64,000 bases of DNA from Bacteroides sp. (GTDB taxonomy: Bacteria; Bacteroidota; Bacteroidia; Bacteroidales; Bacteroidaceae), in NCBI GenBank assembly GCA_021202275.1, contig JAJQDI010000015.1, positions 348,637-412,636 of the forward strand, written 5' to 3'. Numbering within the stretch: the first letter of the stretch is position 1; each line of letters opens with the position of its first letter. The notes below the pieces were generated by a model. That model was not told the origin of the DNA. It worked only from the letters and a program-made list of their open reading frames with translations, and searched no databases. This document shows positions 9,481 through 19,062 of the stretch, piece after piece. The translations under genes were made by a program, and so were the position numbers.

Positions 9481-12400
9481 ATGAAAAGATACGTAACCAT
9501 ACTCACCCTGTGCTTCTTTCTGATGGAAGTCGCATGGGGTGTTTCCCTTTCAGTGACCGACCTGCGTACCGAACAACTCACCAACCCGCTGGGGGTAGAC
9601 ACCACCACACCCCGGCTGAGCTGGCGCATCACCGGGACCGGAAGAGGGATTGTGCAAACTTCTTACCACATACAAGTAGCTTCCAGCCCTGAAAAGTTGA
9701 ACAGCGATCAGATCGATATCTGGGATTCCGGGGAAGTGAGCTCCTCCCAATCGGTATGGGTTGATTACGCAGGTGCTGCTCTGCAGCCCAATCAGCGTTA
9801 TTACTGGAGAGTAAAGATAACAACCAACCAGGGAAGCAGTGCCTGGAGCGAAGTGTCGTTCTGGGGAATGGGGCCTCTGGGAGAGATCCGGTGGAAAGGA
9901 TGCTGGATCGGACTCGATAAAGCCATGCCGTGGGACGAAGAGTCTCAGTATTCCCGCCTGTCGGCCCGCTATCTGCGCAAAGAATTTCCCATCGGAAAAG
10001 AGATCCGGCAGGCCACGGTCCATATCTGCGGACTTGGCCTCTATGAAATGTATCTCAACGGCCAGCGGGTAGGTGATCTGGTCCTTGCTCCTGCACCAAC
10101 CAACTACCTGCGGTCGCAACTGTACAACAGTTACGATGTCACCGACCTCCTACACACAGGAGAAGACAATGCAGTAGGTATTATCCTGGGCAACGGACGT
10201 TACTATACCATGCGCCAGTACTACAAACAATATAAGATCAACACATACGGTTATCCCAAAGTACGTATGAACCTGATCATTGAATACGCCGACGGCACCC
10301 GGGAAACTGTAAAGACAAATACAGACTGGAAAATGACAGCCGATGGCCCGATACGCAGCAACAATGAATATGACAGAGAAGACTACGACGCGCGCAAAGA
10401 ACTCACCGGATGGACAGAAGCCGGGTACGACGACAGCCACTGGATGGATGCCATCCGCTCCAATCCGCCGACCGGTTCCCTGAAGGCGCAGATGATGCCC
10501 GGCATGCGGATAGTAGATCGTATCAAACCTGTATCTGCCAACCGCCTGGAAGATAGCAGATACATTCTGGATATGGGCCAGAATATGGTAGGCTGGATAC
10601 GCTTCCGCGTGCAGGGCCATGCAGGTGATACCGTACGACTGAGATTTGCCGAATTGCTTCAGGAAAACGGTGAACTGTCTGTGGAAAACCTGCGCGAAGC
10701 GCTGGTGACCGACCGCTACATCCTTAAAGGAGAAGGAGTGGAAGAGTGGGCCCCCCGATTCACCTATCACGGCTTCCGGTATGTAGAGGTCAGTGGCTAT
10801 CCCGGAACATTCGATCCGGAGCACTTCACCGGCGAGGTAGTGAATGACGATATGCCTCTGACCGGCACATTCGACTCGGACAACACCATACTCAATCAGG
10901 TGCTGAAAAATGCCTGGTGGGGGATACGTGGTAATTACAAAGGAATGCCGGTCGACTGCCCGCAACGTGACGAACGACAACCCTGGACCGGCGACCGGGG
11001 CATGGGAGTACTCGGAGAAACTTTCTTTATGGAATGTGGACCCTTGTATGCCAAATGGATGGATGATATCCGCGAATCACAACGCGACGACGGAGCACTT
11101 CCCGATGTGGCACCGGTATACTGGAACTACTACAGCGACAACATGACCTGGCCCGCCAGCCTGCTGATCATCTGTGACATCCTGTATGAGCAATACGGCA
11201 ACCTGCGCCCCATCGAAAAGAACTACGAAGCCATGAAACGATGGATGCAACACATGCGTGAAGAATACATGAACAAAGAGTATATCCTTACACGCGACCG
11301 TTATGGAGATTGGTGCATGCCACCGGAATCTCCGGAACTGATCCATGCCAAAGACCCCTCCCGCGTCACAGACGGCAAACTGATCGCTACCGCCTATTAT
11401 TATAAGATATTGAGATACCTGAGTAAGTTTGCCCGCCTGCAATGCCTGGAACACGAAGCCGTTGAGTTCGACCTGCTGGCCGAAAAGGTAAAAGAGAGTT
11501 TTCACCAGACCTTCTGGAACAGAGAAACCTGCTACTACGGTAACAATACAGTGACTTCCAACCTGCTGCCCCTGGCCTTTGATATGGTTCCGGAAGAACA
11601 CATCGAACGTACACGTAAAAATATCATCGGAAAAACGGTAGGTTACAGCGAGGTAACGATCTCGTCCGGTATCATCGGCATGCAATGGATCATGCGCGAA
11701 CTCGCACGGATGGGGTGTTCGGATGTCGCTTATGTATTGGCACACCATACAAACTACCCTGGATGGGGATACATGGTCACGCAGGGAGCCACCACTATCT
11801 GGGAACTCTGGAACGGAGACACGGCAGATCGATGGATGAACAGCTGCAACCACGTGATGCAACTGGGAGACCTGATCCCTTTCTGTTACGAAAACCTGGC
11901 AGGGATACGCAGTGCATCACCCGGCTTTGCTCAACTGCACATGCGACCGGCTTTTGAAGTGAAAGAGATCGGATACATACGCGCCTCACACCTTACACCG
12001 TATGGAGAAGTACATAGCCACTGGGCACAGGACGCCAACCGATATCACTGGCAGGTGACCGTGCCGCCCAACTCTTCGGCCATCCTATGGCTGCCCAACC
12101 GACATGCCGATCGTATCCTGGAAAATGGAACTTCCCTCATACAGTCCGAAGGCGTAGAGATCCTGCAAAACGAAGAAGGATATACCCTTTGCAGGATCGG
12201 ATCGGGAAGTTATGACTTTATCATTCCCAAAGAGATTGATTTTGGCAAGGACCGCCGGGGTATCCTGGCCGATAAATTTATTTTCTCACAGGCCTCTTTC
12301 CCCGAAAGCCATGCCTCCACCCTCACAGAGACCTCCGAAGGACTGATCGCCGCCTGGTTCGGAGGTACCAAAGAGAAGAATCCCGATTGCTGTATCTGGA

Positions 12401-13335
12401 CAAGTCGCCGGATAGATGGAGAGTGGAGCGCGCCGGCGATGGTAGCCGATGGCATAGTGAACGATGAAAAATTTGCCTGCTGGAATCCGGTACTGACCGT
12501 TGCTCCGGATGGAGAACTTATTCTTTTCTACAAAGTAGGGGTCGATGTATATACCTGGGAAGGGTACCTCATCCGCTCCTCCGACAATGGAAAGACATGG
12601 ACTACTCCCGAGAAGTTACCCGATGGGTTTCTGGGACCTATCAAGAACAAACCCATTTACATCGGCAACCGCATGATCTGCCCCAGCAGCACAGAAGGGG
12701 AAGATGGCTGGCAGATCCATTTCGAGATCACCGAAGACAATGGAAAAACCTGGAGAAAAGTGGGTCCCATCGAAGCCTCTGTCATCGAAGAGACGGATAA
12801 AATAAAACGAAGCGGAAAACGAGAGACTGTACAGTCTATCCAGCCCTCGATACTGATCCATACAGACGGCAGTCTGCAAGCCCTTTCACGTACACAAAAT
12901 CACGGTGCCATAGCCACGACCCGGAGCTATGACAATGGGGATTCCTGGACGCCCCTGGAACTGACCGGATTGCCTAACAACAATTCGGGAACAGATGCCG
13001 TAACTCTGGTCGATGGTCGGCACCTTATCGTATACAATCACTACCGCCGGCTGGCAGGCATGCAGAAAAAACGTACTCCCATAAATATCGCCCTGAGCGA
13101 AGACGGGATACACTGGGACGCATCCGTAGTTCTGGAAGACTCTCCCATCAATCAGTATTCCTACCCATCCGTCATTCAGGGAAGTGACGGAATGATACAC
13201 GTAGTATACACCTGGAGACGTCAGCGCATCAAGTATGTAAAACTTGATCCCACACAGATGCAAAGTATATCTTTCGAAGAAGCCGGGTGGAAAGAAAATG
13301 ACGGAATATTTGATAACGAAGAAAGGAATAAATGA
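9481..13335 (+). CDS. GH78 alpha-L-rhamnosidase fused to a sialidase-like BNR propeller
   Basis: A secreted 1284-residue two-enzyme fusion. Residues ~20-900 are a complete GH78 rhamnosidase. They open with LRTEQLTNPLGVDTTTPRLSW, then the (alpha/alpha)6 domain with CPQRDERQPWTGD (Glu498, likely general acid) and TTIWELWNGD (Glu775, likely base). Residues ~915-1265 form a six-bladed propeller of the BNR_2/sialidase type. It begins at FPESHASTLTET and carries four Asp-box-like repeats (SSDNGKTW, TEDNGKTW, SYDNGDSW, SEDGIHW). The fused domain suggests two consecutive linkages are cut, rhamnose first. The glycan is unknown; see findings for an RG-II hypothesis. Confidence 0.9.
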   Translation: MKRYVTILTLCFFLMEVAWGVSLSVTDLRTEQLTNPLGVDTTTPRLSWRITGTGRGIVQTSYHIQVASSPEKLNSDQIDIWDSGEVSSSQSVWVDYAGAALQPNQRYYWRVKITTNQGSSAWSEVSFWGMGPLGEIRWKGCWIGLDKAMPWDEESQYSRLSARYLRKEFPIGKEIRQATVHICGLGLYEMYLNGQRVGDLVLAPAPTNYLRSQLYNSYDVTDLLHTGEDNAVGIILGNGRYYTMRQYYKQYKINTYGYPKVRMNLIIEYADGTRETVKTNTDWKMTADGPIRSNNEYDREDYDARKELTGWTEAGYDDSHWMDAIRSNPPTGSLKAQMMPGMRIVDRIKPVSANRLEDSRYILDMGQNMVGWIRFRVQGHAGDTVRLRFAELLQENGELSVENLREALVTDRYILKGEGVEEWAPRFTYHGFRYVEVSGYPGTFDPEHFTGEVVNDDMPLTGTFDSDNTILNQVLKNAWWGIRGNYKGMPVDCPQRDERQPWTGDRGMGVLGETFFMECGPLYAKWMDDIRESQRDDGALPDVAPVYWNYYSDNMTWPASLLIICDILYEQYGNLRPIEKNYEAMKRWMQHMREEYMNKEYILTRDRYGDWCMPPESPELIHAKDPSRVTDGKLIATAYYYKILRYLSKFARLQCLEHEAVEFDLLAEKVKESFHQTFWNRETCYYGNNTVTSNLLPLAFDMVPEEHIERTRKNIIGKTVGYSEVTISSGIIGMQWIMRELARMGCSDVAYVLAHHTNYPGWGYMVTQGATTIWELWNGDTADRWMNSCNHVMQLGDLIPFCYENLAGIRSASPGFAQLHMRPAFEVKEIGYIRASHLTPYGEVHSHWAQDANRYHWQVTVPPNSSAILWLPNRHADRILENGTSLIQSEGVEILQNEEGYTLCRIGSGSYDFIIPKEIDFGKDRRGILADKFIFSQASFPESHASTLTETSEGLIAAWFGGTKEKNPDCCIWTSRRIDGEWSAPAMVADGIVNDEKFACWNPVLTVAPDGELILFYKVGVDVYTWEGYLIRSSDNGKTWTTPEKLPDGFLGPIKNKPIYIGNRMICPSSTEGEDGWQIHFEITEDNGKTWRKVGPIEASVIEETDKIKRSGKRETVQSIQPSILIHTDGSLQALSRTQNHGAIATTRSYDNGDSWTPLELTGLPNNNSGTDAVTLVDGRHLIVYNHYRRLAGMQKKRTPINIALSEDGIHWDASVVLEDSPINQYSYPSVIQGSDGMIHVVYTWRRQRIKYVKLDPTQMQSISFEEAGWKENDGIFDNEERNK

Positions 13336-13437
13336 ATAGATTGATTATGTTCGATTACTCCCTGCGGTCAGGACCCTTATCTGATAAATAACGCTGAGGA
13401 GCCTTGGAGAGGTAAATACTATAACGCTATCATTTAC

Positions 13438-13650
13438 CTGTAGAGACGTACAGCATGCGTCTCCGCGATATACATATTTCTTCTTTTCAGACAAAAGAAC
13501 ATAAGAACAAAAGAAGAAAGTTAAGATGTATAGAATGACCTCTATCTGCAAGTGATGAGTCAGAACTTAAAACTCAATACTTATAACTTAAAACTCTTAT
13601 AGGTTCTTATGTCTGATAAAGATAAAACCTGACTAATGATTCCAATCGTA
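13438..13650. repeat. Composite intergenic repeat block: palindrome plus full MITE-like element
   Basis: Starts with a palindromic module (GTAGAGACGTACAGCATGCG, then TCTCCGCGATA, about 13440-13474). A full element follows at about 13484-13622: TTTTCAGACAAAAGAACATA at one end, an inner GATGAGTCAGAACTTAAAAC, and an inverted end GTTCTTATGTCTGATAAA. It closes with CCAATCGTAAATAG. It lies between two plus-strand enzyme genes and encodes nothing. Confidence 0.7.
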
Positions 13651-13761
13651 AATAGATCTATCATTTCTTTCCGTCTTTCCATCAAAAAAGAAAGAATAAC
13701 AAAGAACCAAAAGCATTATATTTACCACGAATAAAAAAGAAAACAACAAAAAATATAGAAA

Positions 13762-14976
13762 ATGAAAAACATCACCCTCCTTCTCCTTCTCGCTTGCTGC
13801 ACCTGTATAGTTGCTCAGCCAGCTACAGAAAAGAGCTTTACAGTAGCAGTCACCAACAACTGGAAAAAAGAAAAAACAGACGAACCCATTGTGATCTGCC
13901 TGCGAAACATGGAAACCGGATTCCGCATACAATCGGCCACCGTATGGGACGGAGACAAAGAAATACCTTCCCAGCTCGACGACCTGACGGGCAATCGCCG
14001 TCCGGACGAACTGGCCTTTGTAGCCAACATCCCCGCCAACGGCAGCAAGAGCTTCCGCGTAATCCTCTCTTCTGAAAAAAGCGATAGATCCTATGATCCC
14101 CGGGTATATGCTCAGATGCTGGTCAGTGACAAAAACGGAAAACATGTAAAGATAAAAGCACTCACCATCCCCGGAACCAGTAATATATACAACCAACTGC
14201 ATCACCACGGTCCCGCCTTTGAATCCGAACTGGTAGCCTATCGCCTCTACTTCGACCAGAAGCAGACCATAGATGCTTATGGAAAATTCAACAAAGGGCT
14301 GGAGATCGAAGAATCACAATTCTACCCGACCGACGAACAGCTGGCCCGCGGATTCGGTGACGACGTATTGCGGGTGAGCGGTAGTTGCGGAGTAGGTACG
14401 CTCAAAGGATGGAACGGCAGCAAAGCCATACATATAGAGCCGGTAGCTGCCCGTACGGAACGTATCCTGGCCTACGGACCTGTCAGAACCGTAGTAGAGG
14501 TGGAGGCCAGCGACTGGCAATATCAGGGATCAGAGTTGAATATGATCAACCGCTATACACTCTATGCCGGACACCGGGATCTGCTGGTAGAGGCCTTTTT
14601 CGAAGAGCCCCTGGCACAAGAAGTATTCTGCACCGGAGTACAGGACGTGAAGGGTTCCGTATCTTATTCGGACCATGAAGGACTGATCGGTTGCTGGGGC
14701 ACCGACTGGCCGGTAAACGACACCATCAAGTATGCCAAAGAGACCGTAGGGTTGGCCACGTACATCCCCGCGCAGTATGTGATCGAAGAGGTAAAAGACA
14801 AACCGAACTACCTCTATACCATCGGAGCACCCGGCGAAACCTACATCCGGTATTATACCACCTTCACCTCCATGAAAGAGACATTTGGCTACAAACCCCC
14901 GGAAGCCTGGTTCGAATACATCCGGGCATGGAAAGAAGAACTGGATCATCCGGTACACATCACCTTACGCGAATAG
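13762..14976 (+). CDS. DUF4861 family secreted protein
   Basis: A 404-residue secreted protein beginning with a signal peptide (MKNITLLLLLACCTCIVAQ). The sequence resembles DUF4861 proteins, which are frequent in uronic-acid polysaccharide loci: an N-terminal immunoglobulin-like region (FTVAVTNNWKKEKTDEPIVI) and a larger beta-sandwich with the YNQLHHHGPAFESELVAYRL signature and NMINRYTLYAGHRDLLVEA. That His-rich signature and the later TDWPVNDTIKYAKETVGLA are candidate active-site elements, but I know of no assured activity. It lies between GH78 and GH43 and ends with TAG as its natural stop. Confidence 0.8.
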   Translation: MKNITLLLLLACCTCIVAQPATEKSFTVAVTNNWKKEKTDEPIVICLRNMETGFRIQSATVWDGDKEIPSQLDDLTGNRRPDELAFVANIPANGSKSFRVILSSEKSDRSYDPRVYAQMLVSDKNGKHVKIKALTIPGTSNIYNQLHHHGPAFESELVAYRLYFDQKQTIDAYGKFNKGLEIEESQFYPTDEQLARGFGDDVLRVSGSCGVGTLKGWNGSKAIHIEPVAARTERILAYGPVRTVVEVEASDWQYQGSELNMINRYTLYAGHRDLLVEAFFEEPLAQEVFCTGVQDVKGSVSYSDHEGLIGCWGTDWPVNDTIKYAKETVGLATYIPAQYVIEEVKDKPNYLYTIGAPGETYIRYYTTFTSMKETFGYKPPEAWFEYIRAWKEELDHPVHITLRE

Positions 14977-15032
14977 AACAGATATTACACTTATTTGCAC
15001 CATTCCTACACGTCATAGGTGGGCTTTTTGCC

Positions 15033-15040
15033 TATTTTTG
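15033..15040 (+). promoter_or_regulatory. Candidate -7 box (TATTTTTG) for GH43
   Basis: TAnnTTTG match about 34 bp before the chosen ATG at 15074. It supports that start over an upstream in-frame ATG inside the preceding gene and suggests GH43 has its own promoter. Confidence 0.5.
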
Positions 15041-15073
15041 CGTACAGAAAAACCAAGTAAAAACTATGTTCCC

Positions 15074-16747
15074 ATGAAAAAACTGACACAAGCGTTAGGC
15101 TTTTGCCTATTCATGACACTACCGGTCGTAGCTCAGAAAAATTACGTATCGGAAGTCTGGGTATCCGATCAGGGAGACGGTACCTATAAAAACCCCGTCC
15201 TGTATGCCGACTATTCCGATCCGGATGCCTGCCGGGTAGGTGATGATTTCTATATGACCTCTTCCAGCTTCAACGCACTGCCCGGATTGCAGATCCTGCA
15301 CTCGAAAGACCTGGTCAACTGGACCCTCATCGGAGCAGCAGTTCCTTACGCACTTCCTCCGATAGAGACCCCCGAACGTCCCGAGCACGGCAACCGGGTA
15401 TGGGCACCCTGTATCCGTCATCACAACGGAGAATTCTATATCTTCTGGGGAGACCCCGACCAGGGAGCTTTCATGGTGAAAGCCACAGATCCACAAGGCC
15501 CCTGGACAGAACCGGTATTGGTGAAAGCAGGCAAAGGGATCATAGACACCACTCCGTTGTGGGACGAAGATGGCAGAGTATATATGGCACATGCCTATGC
15601 CGGCAGCCGTGCCGGGCTGAAAAGTATACTGGCGATCTGCGAACTGAACGCGGAAGCTACCCGGGCCATTACCCCTTCCCGCATCGTATTTGACGGTCAC
15701 GACACCCAGCCGACGATCGAAGGTCCGAAATTCTACAAACGCAACGGCTACTACTATATGTTCGCCCCCGGAGGCGGGGTAGCTACCGGATGGCAGACAG
15801 TACTGCGTTCGAAAGACATCTATGGCCCCTACGAAGAAAAAATAGTAATGCGTCAGGGCTCCACTCTTATCAATGGTCCCCACCAGGGTGCGTGGGTAGA
15901 TACTCCTACCGGAGAAGACTGGTTTCTTCATTTCCAGGATATAGGTGCTTACGGACGTATCGTGTATCTGCAACCGATGAAGTGGGTCAACGACTGGCCG
16001 GTGATCGGTAAAGATACCGGTAAAGGATGGGGAGAACCCGTACTTACTCACAAAAAACCCGATGTAGGAAAGACTTGGCCCATCTGCACGCCACAGGAAA
16101 GTGATGAATTCAACGGCTATACCCTGTCTCCGCAGTGGCAGTGGCACGCCAACATCAACGAGAAGTGGGCATATTACGCGGGTGACAAAGGATATGTACG
16201 TCTCTATTCCTACCCTGTACCCGAAGATTACAAAAGCCTGTGGGACGTGTCTAACCTGTTGTTGCAGAAAACCCTGGCCGACAATTTTGTCGCTACCACA
16301 AAACTGACTTTCACTCCCGATAAGAGATACAAAGGAGAACGCACCGGATTGGTAGTAATGGGTATGGACTACGCCGGACTTATGCTGGAAAATACAGAGG
16401 AAGGCCTGGTACTCTCCCAGGTAGAATGTATGAAAGCCAGCCGCGGAGGTAGTGAAAAAGCCAATGAATCCGTTGCTCTGAAAGACAATACCGTCTATCT
16501 GAAAGTACAATTTACTGCCAACGGCGATCGCATCCGCGAAAGCGAAGGTGGTACCGACCTGTTGGTCATGTGCGAATTCAGCTACAGCACCGACGGAAAA
16601 AAATTCCGTAAATTAGGCAATACCTTCCAGGCCAAAGAGGGCCAATGGATCGGCGCCAAAATGGGTATCTTCTGCACCCGGCCTGCCATCGTTACCAACG
16701 ACGGCGGATGGGCAGATGTCGACTGGTTCCGCATTACTAAAAAATAA
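15074..16747 (+). CDS. GH43 arabinofuranosidase/xylosidase-type hydrolase
   Basis: A 557-residue secreted glycosidase starting MKKLTQALGF with a signal peptide ending VVAQ. The five-bladed propeller opens with NPVLYADYSDPDACRVGDDF, which contains the catalytic-base Asp of GH43. WAPCIRHHNGEFYIFWG, IDTTPLWDEDGRVYM and IEGPKFYKRNGYYYMF (likely acid Glu) follow. From about residue 360 a C-terminal beta-sandwich of the GH43_C2 kind is present (SDEFNGYTLSPQWQWHANIN). The family mostly removes arabinose or xylose side chains. In this locus pectic arabinose is likely. Confidence 0.92.
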   Translation: MKKLTQALGFCLFMTLPVVAQKNYVSEVWVSDQGDGTYKNPVLYADYSDPDACRVGDDFYMTSSSFNALPGLQILHSKDLVNWTLIGAAVPYALPPIETPERPEHGNRVWAPCIRHHNGEFYIFWGDPDQGAFMVKATDPQGPWTEPVLVKAGKGIIDTTPLWDEDGRVYMAHAYAGSRAGLKSILAICELNAEATRAITPSRIVFDGHDTQPTIEGPKFYKRNGYYYMFAPGGGVATGWQTVLRSKDIYGPYEEKIVMRQGSTLINGPHQGAWVDTPTGEDWFLHFQDIGAYGRIVYLQPMKWVNDWPVIGKDTGKGWGEPVLTHKKPDVGKTWPICTPQESDEFNGYTLSPQWQWHANINEKWAYYAGDKGYVRLYSYPVPEDYKSLWDVSNLLLQKTLADNFVATTKLTFTPDKRYKGERTGLVVMGMDYAGLMLENTEEGLVLSQVECMKASRGGSEKANESVALKDNTVYLKVQFTANGDRIRESEGGTDLLVMCEFSYSTDGKKFRKLGNTFQAKEGQWIGAKMGIFCTRPAIVTNDGGWADVDWFRITKK

Positions 16748-16755
16748 ACACACCT

Positions 16756-16783
16756 ATCCCGGGATATTCTCCCGGGATTTTTC
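16756..16783 (+). terminator. Terminator after GH43
   Basis: Perfect 9-bp stem ATCCCGGGA / TCCCGGGAT with a 5-nt loop, followed by a TTTTT tract, 9 bp after the GH43 stop. Confidence 0.8.
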
Positions 16784-16815
16784 ATATGGGTTGATACCAG
16801 AATGGCCAAAAACAG

Positions 16816-16823
16816 TATCTTTG
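16816..16823 (+). promoter_or_regulatory. Candidate promoter of the HAD phosphatase gene
   Basis: TATCTTTG with an upstream TTG at about 16791-16793 (22-bp spacing), 20 bp before ATG 16844. The alternative start at 16802 would lie upstream of this promoter and is rejected. Confidence 0.5.
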
Positions 16824-16843
16824 TGCGCATCAAACAAAGAACA

Positions 16844-17497
16844 ATGAAAAGACTCGTCATATTCGATCTGGATGGAACACTACTCAATACCATTGCCGAT
16901 CTGGCACAAAGTACGAACTATGCCCTCGCCCAACTGGGTTACCCCACTCATCCGCAAGAGACATATCCGCTGATGGTAGGTAACGGGATCAATAAGCTGT
17001 TGGAACGTGCCCTCCCTGAAAACGAACGTACCGATGAGAATGTCCGGCGGATGCGGGAAGCTTTTGTTCCCTATTACGACGTTCATAATACCGAACGGAG
17101 TACACCCTACCCCGGTATTCCGGAACTACTGTCCGAATTACATCGGCAGGGTATCCTCCTGGCTGTTGCCTCCAACAAATACCAGGAAGCAACTGAAAAA
17201 CTGGTAAAATACTACTTCCCCGCAATACCTTTTCAGATGGTCCTCGGACAGCGTAAAGAGGTACCTGTAAAGCCTGATCCGACCATTGTACACGACATCC
17301 TGAAACATACACAGATAGCCCCTGAAGAAGTTCTATATATAGGAGACTCGGGAGTAGATATGCAAACCGCTCTGAACAGTGGGATCACTGCGTGTGGAGT
17401 TACGTGGGGATTTCGTCCGCGTGCGGAACTGGAGAGTTTCCACCCCCACCATCTGGTAGAACGTGCGACAGAGATCCTGCCCCTGATCCGTTTCTAG
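16844..17497 (+). CDS. HAD-family phosphatase, phosphoglycolate phosphatase-like
   Basis: A 217-residue cytoplasmic HAD hydrolase. Motif I is FDLDGTLLNT, with nucleophile and acid Asp. Motif II is in LLAVASNKYQEA (Ser), followed by the motif III Lys in EVPVKPDPTI and motif IV in YIGDSGVDMQTA. An alpha-helical C1 cap lies between motifs I and II. This arrangement fits the Gph/PGPase group, but exact substrates differ within the group. It ends in TAG. A terminator precedes it, so it is probably independent of the pectin genes. It converges with the minus-strand esterase remnant, 14 bp apart. Confidence 0.87.
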   Translation: MKRLVIFDLDGTLLNTIADLAQSTNYALAQLGYPTHPQETYPLMVGNGINKLLERALPENERTDENVRRMREAFVPYYDVHNTERSTPYPGIPELLSELHRQGILLAVASNKYQEATEKLVKYYFPAIPFQMVLGQRKEVPVKPDPTIVHDILKHTQIAPEEVLYIGDSGVDMQTALNSGITACGVTWGFRPRAELESFHPHHLVERATEILPLIRF

Positions 17498-17511
17498 AAA
17501 ATATCCCGGAG

Positions 17512-18437
17512 TCACTCTGTACTCCGGTTCAGGAATCCATTCCCCCGCAACCACTCTTCCGCGAGAGAAGGCCAGGAGCGGGTACTTCCCGGATTGTTAC
17601 GCAGGGAAATGCTATGCCCCCCTTCCGGGAAAATATGCAAACTGTTTTTTTTCACTCCCTGTTCCTTCAGAGCTGTATAGTAAAGAATACTGTTCATCGA
17701 AGAGACCGCATTGTCATTATCCGCATGTACCAGAAACGCAGGTGGAGTATCAGAGGTCACCTGCCTCTCACAGGAAAAGAGTTCAATCAACTCCTGTTTA
17801 GGGTGGCTCCCCAATAGGCTCTCCCGGCTTCCCTGGTGCGCATGCGCTCCCATAGTAATCACCGGCGAGACCAGTAAGGTGAAATCGGGTCGGAAGCCGA
17901 ATCCATCCGCTTCGTCCCCGGCCTGCCCCCAGTCTTCTTCCAGGGTAGAAAGACACGCCGCCACGTGCCCGCCTGCCGAACTTCCCATGGCTCCTACCCT
18001 GTCGGGATCGATACCATACTCAAAAGCGTGCAACCGGATCAGCCGCATGGCCCGTTGGGCATCCTGCAAAGGAGCCTGGTAGCTTACGATCACATCCGGT
18101 GATACCGGAAAACGATGCGAAAGTACAAAGGCCGTCACCCCGAATGTGTTGAACCACTTGGCTAGTTGCCAGCCACTCACCAGATGGGCCAACCTTACAT
18201 AACCCCCACCCGGCACAATAAGCACAGCTGCTCCAGAATTCTCTTCCCCCGAAGGCGAAAACACATGCACCCCGGTATAGCAACCTGATGGATACGCTCG
18301 TCAGAGACACTATCCGTCAGAGACAATCCCCGGCTATTGGGCATATGCTCCTGCCAGAGCGGGACAAATTCCTGAGCAATCAGTGAAACCGACAGCCGGA
18401 AAAACAAAACCGTACATACAACTATTTTTTTCATCAT
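17512..18437 (-). pseudogene. Secreted alpha/beta-hydrolase esterase, frameshifted after the signal peptide
   Basis: The main frame (17512-18270) is an esterase of the BD-FAE/lipase type. It has the oxyanion motif VPGGGY, nucleophile Ser in GSSAGGH, an Asp in VHADNDNAV and His in EGGHSIS. The missing N-terminus (MKKIVVCTVLFFRLSVSLIA, then LWQEHMPNSRGLSLTDSVSD) is just upstream in another frame. The frames meet near a run of four C at 18270-18273 (G on the coding strand). One extra base joins VAIPG to VHVFSPSGEE without a stop. Such enzymes often deacetylate pectin or xylan. It may be intact with a sequencing error, or recently inactivated. Confidence 0.8.
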
Positions 18438-18510
18438 CCTTTGTATAAAATCAAAACTTCAATCAACTGTTACGGAACACCGGAATACAACTCATGCAAA
18501 TCCAACAAAA

Positions 18511-18518
18511 CAAATGTA
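18511..18518 (-). promoter_or_regulatory. Candidate -7 box (TACATTTG) for the esterase
   Basis: A minus-strand TAnnTTTG match about 75 bp before the signal-peptide start. Confidence 0.4.
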
Positions 18519-19062
18519 GGAATTAACCTGTAGAATGAAGTGGAAAAAATGACCTCTGAAGGAGATTTATTCTGCAACAGTTTCAATAGACCAGAAGATT
18601 CCTTATATTTGTTTCCAACCTTAATGATCCAATACCTATTCCCATGAAAAAACACATCTTTTACAGAAAACGAGGTCGTCATATTATATATGGCATCTCT
18701 TTATCCTACCCGTACGTAATCCAAACTCAACTTACAGTCATACAAAATTTACCTCGGATGAGTATCTTAGATTTTCCTTATTCCGTGTCTGGTATGTAAT
18801 TCAACACCTGCCGGCATCCCGGAAAAACAATTTTTCCACCTTAAAGATAAATACCGGAAACATCCCCGGAAGCATGCTTTAAGGCGGCAACAGTACTGTA
18901 AGTTACTGATTACATAATCAATTCATCACAATAACAAATTTTACGATCCTAAAAACAATTATTACACATACGTGTGTGAACATGGATCTATTTTTGTCTC
19001 GTGGCTAAGCGTAGGCCATCTAATTTTTACAGAAGTTTTTTTAATTTATAATCATGCAAAGA
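18519..19062. other. Spacer upstream of the first SusC
   Basis: An AT-rich region of about 540 bp with no convincing gene. It holds a -7 box TATTTTTG at 18989-18996 and, 15-25 bp before that, the near-palindrome CACATACGTGTGTG at about 18967-18980, which could be an operator. A 70-codon minus-strand frame here shows no family resemblance. Confidence 0.45.

Noticed and set aside
14885..15073. Upstream extension of GH43 into the DUF4861 gene
   Set aside because: The added 63 residues overlap another gene out of frame, and the signal peptide starts at 15074 right after a promoter box.
18470..18682. 70-codon minus-strand frame upstream of the esterase
   Set aside because: It overlaps the esterase's promoter box and shows no recognisable domain.
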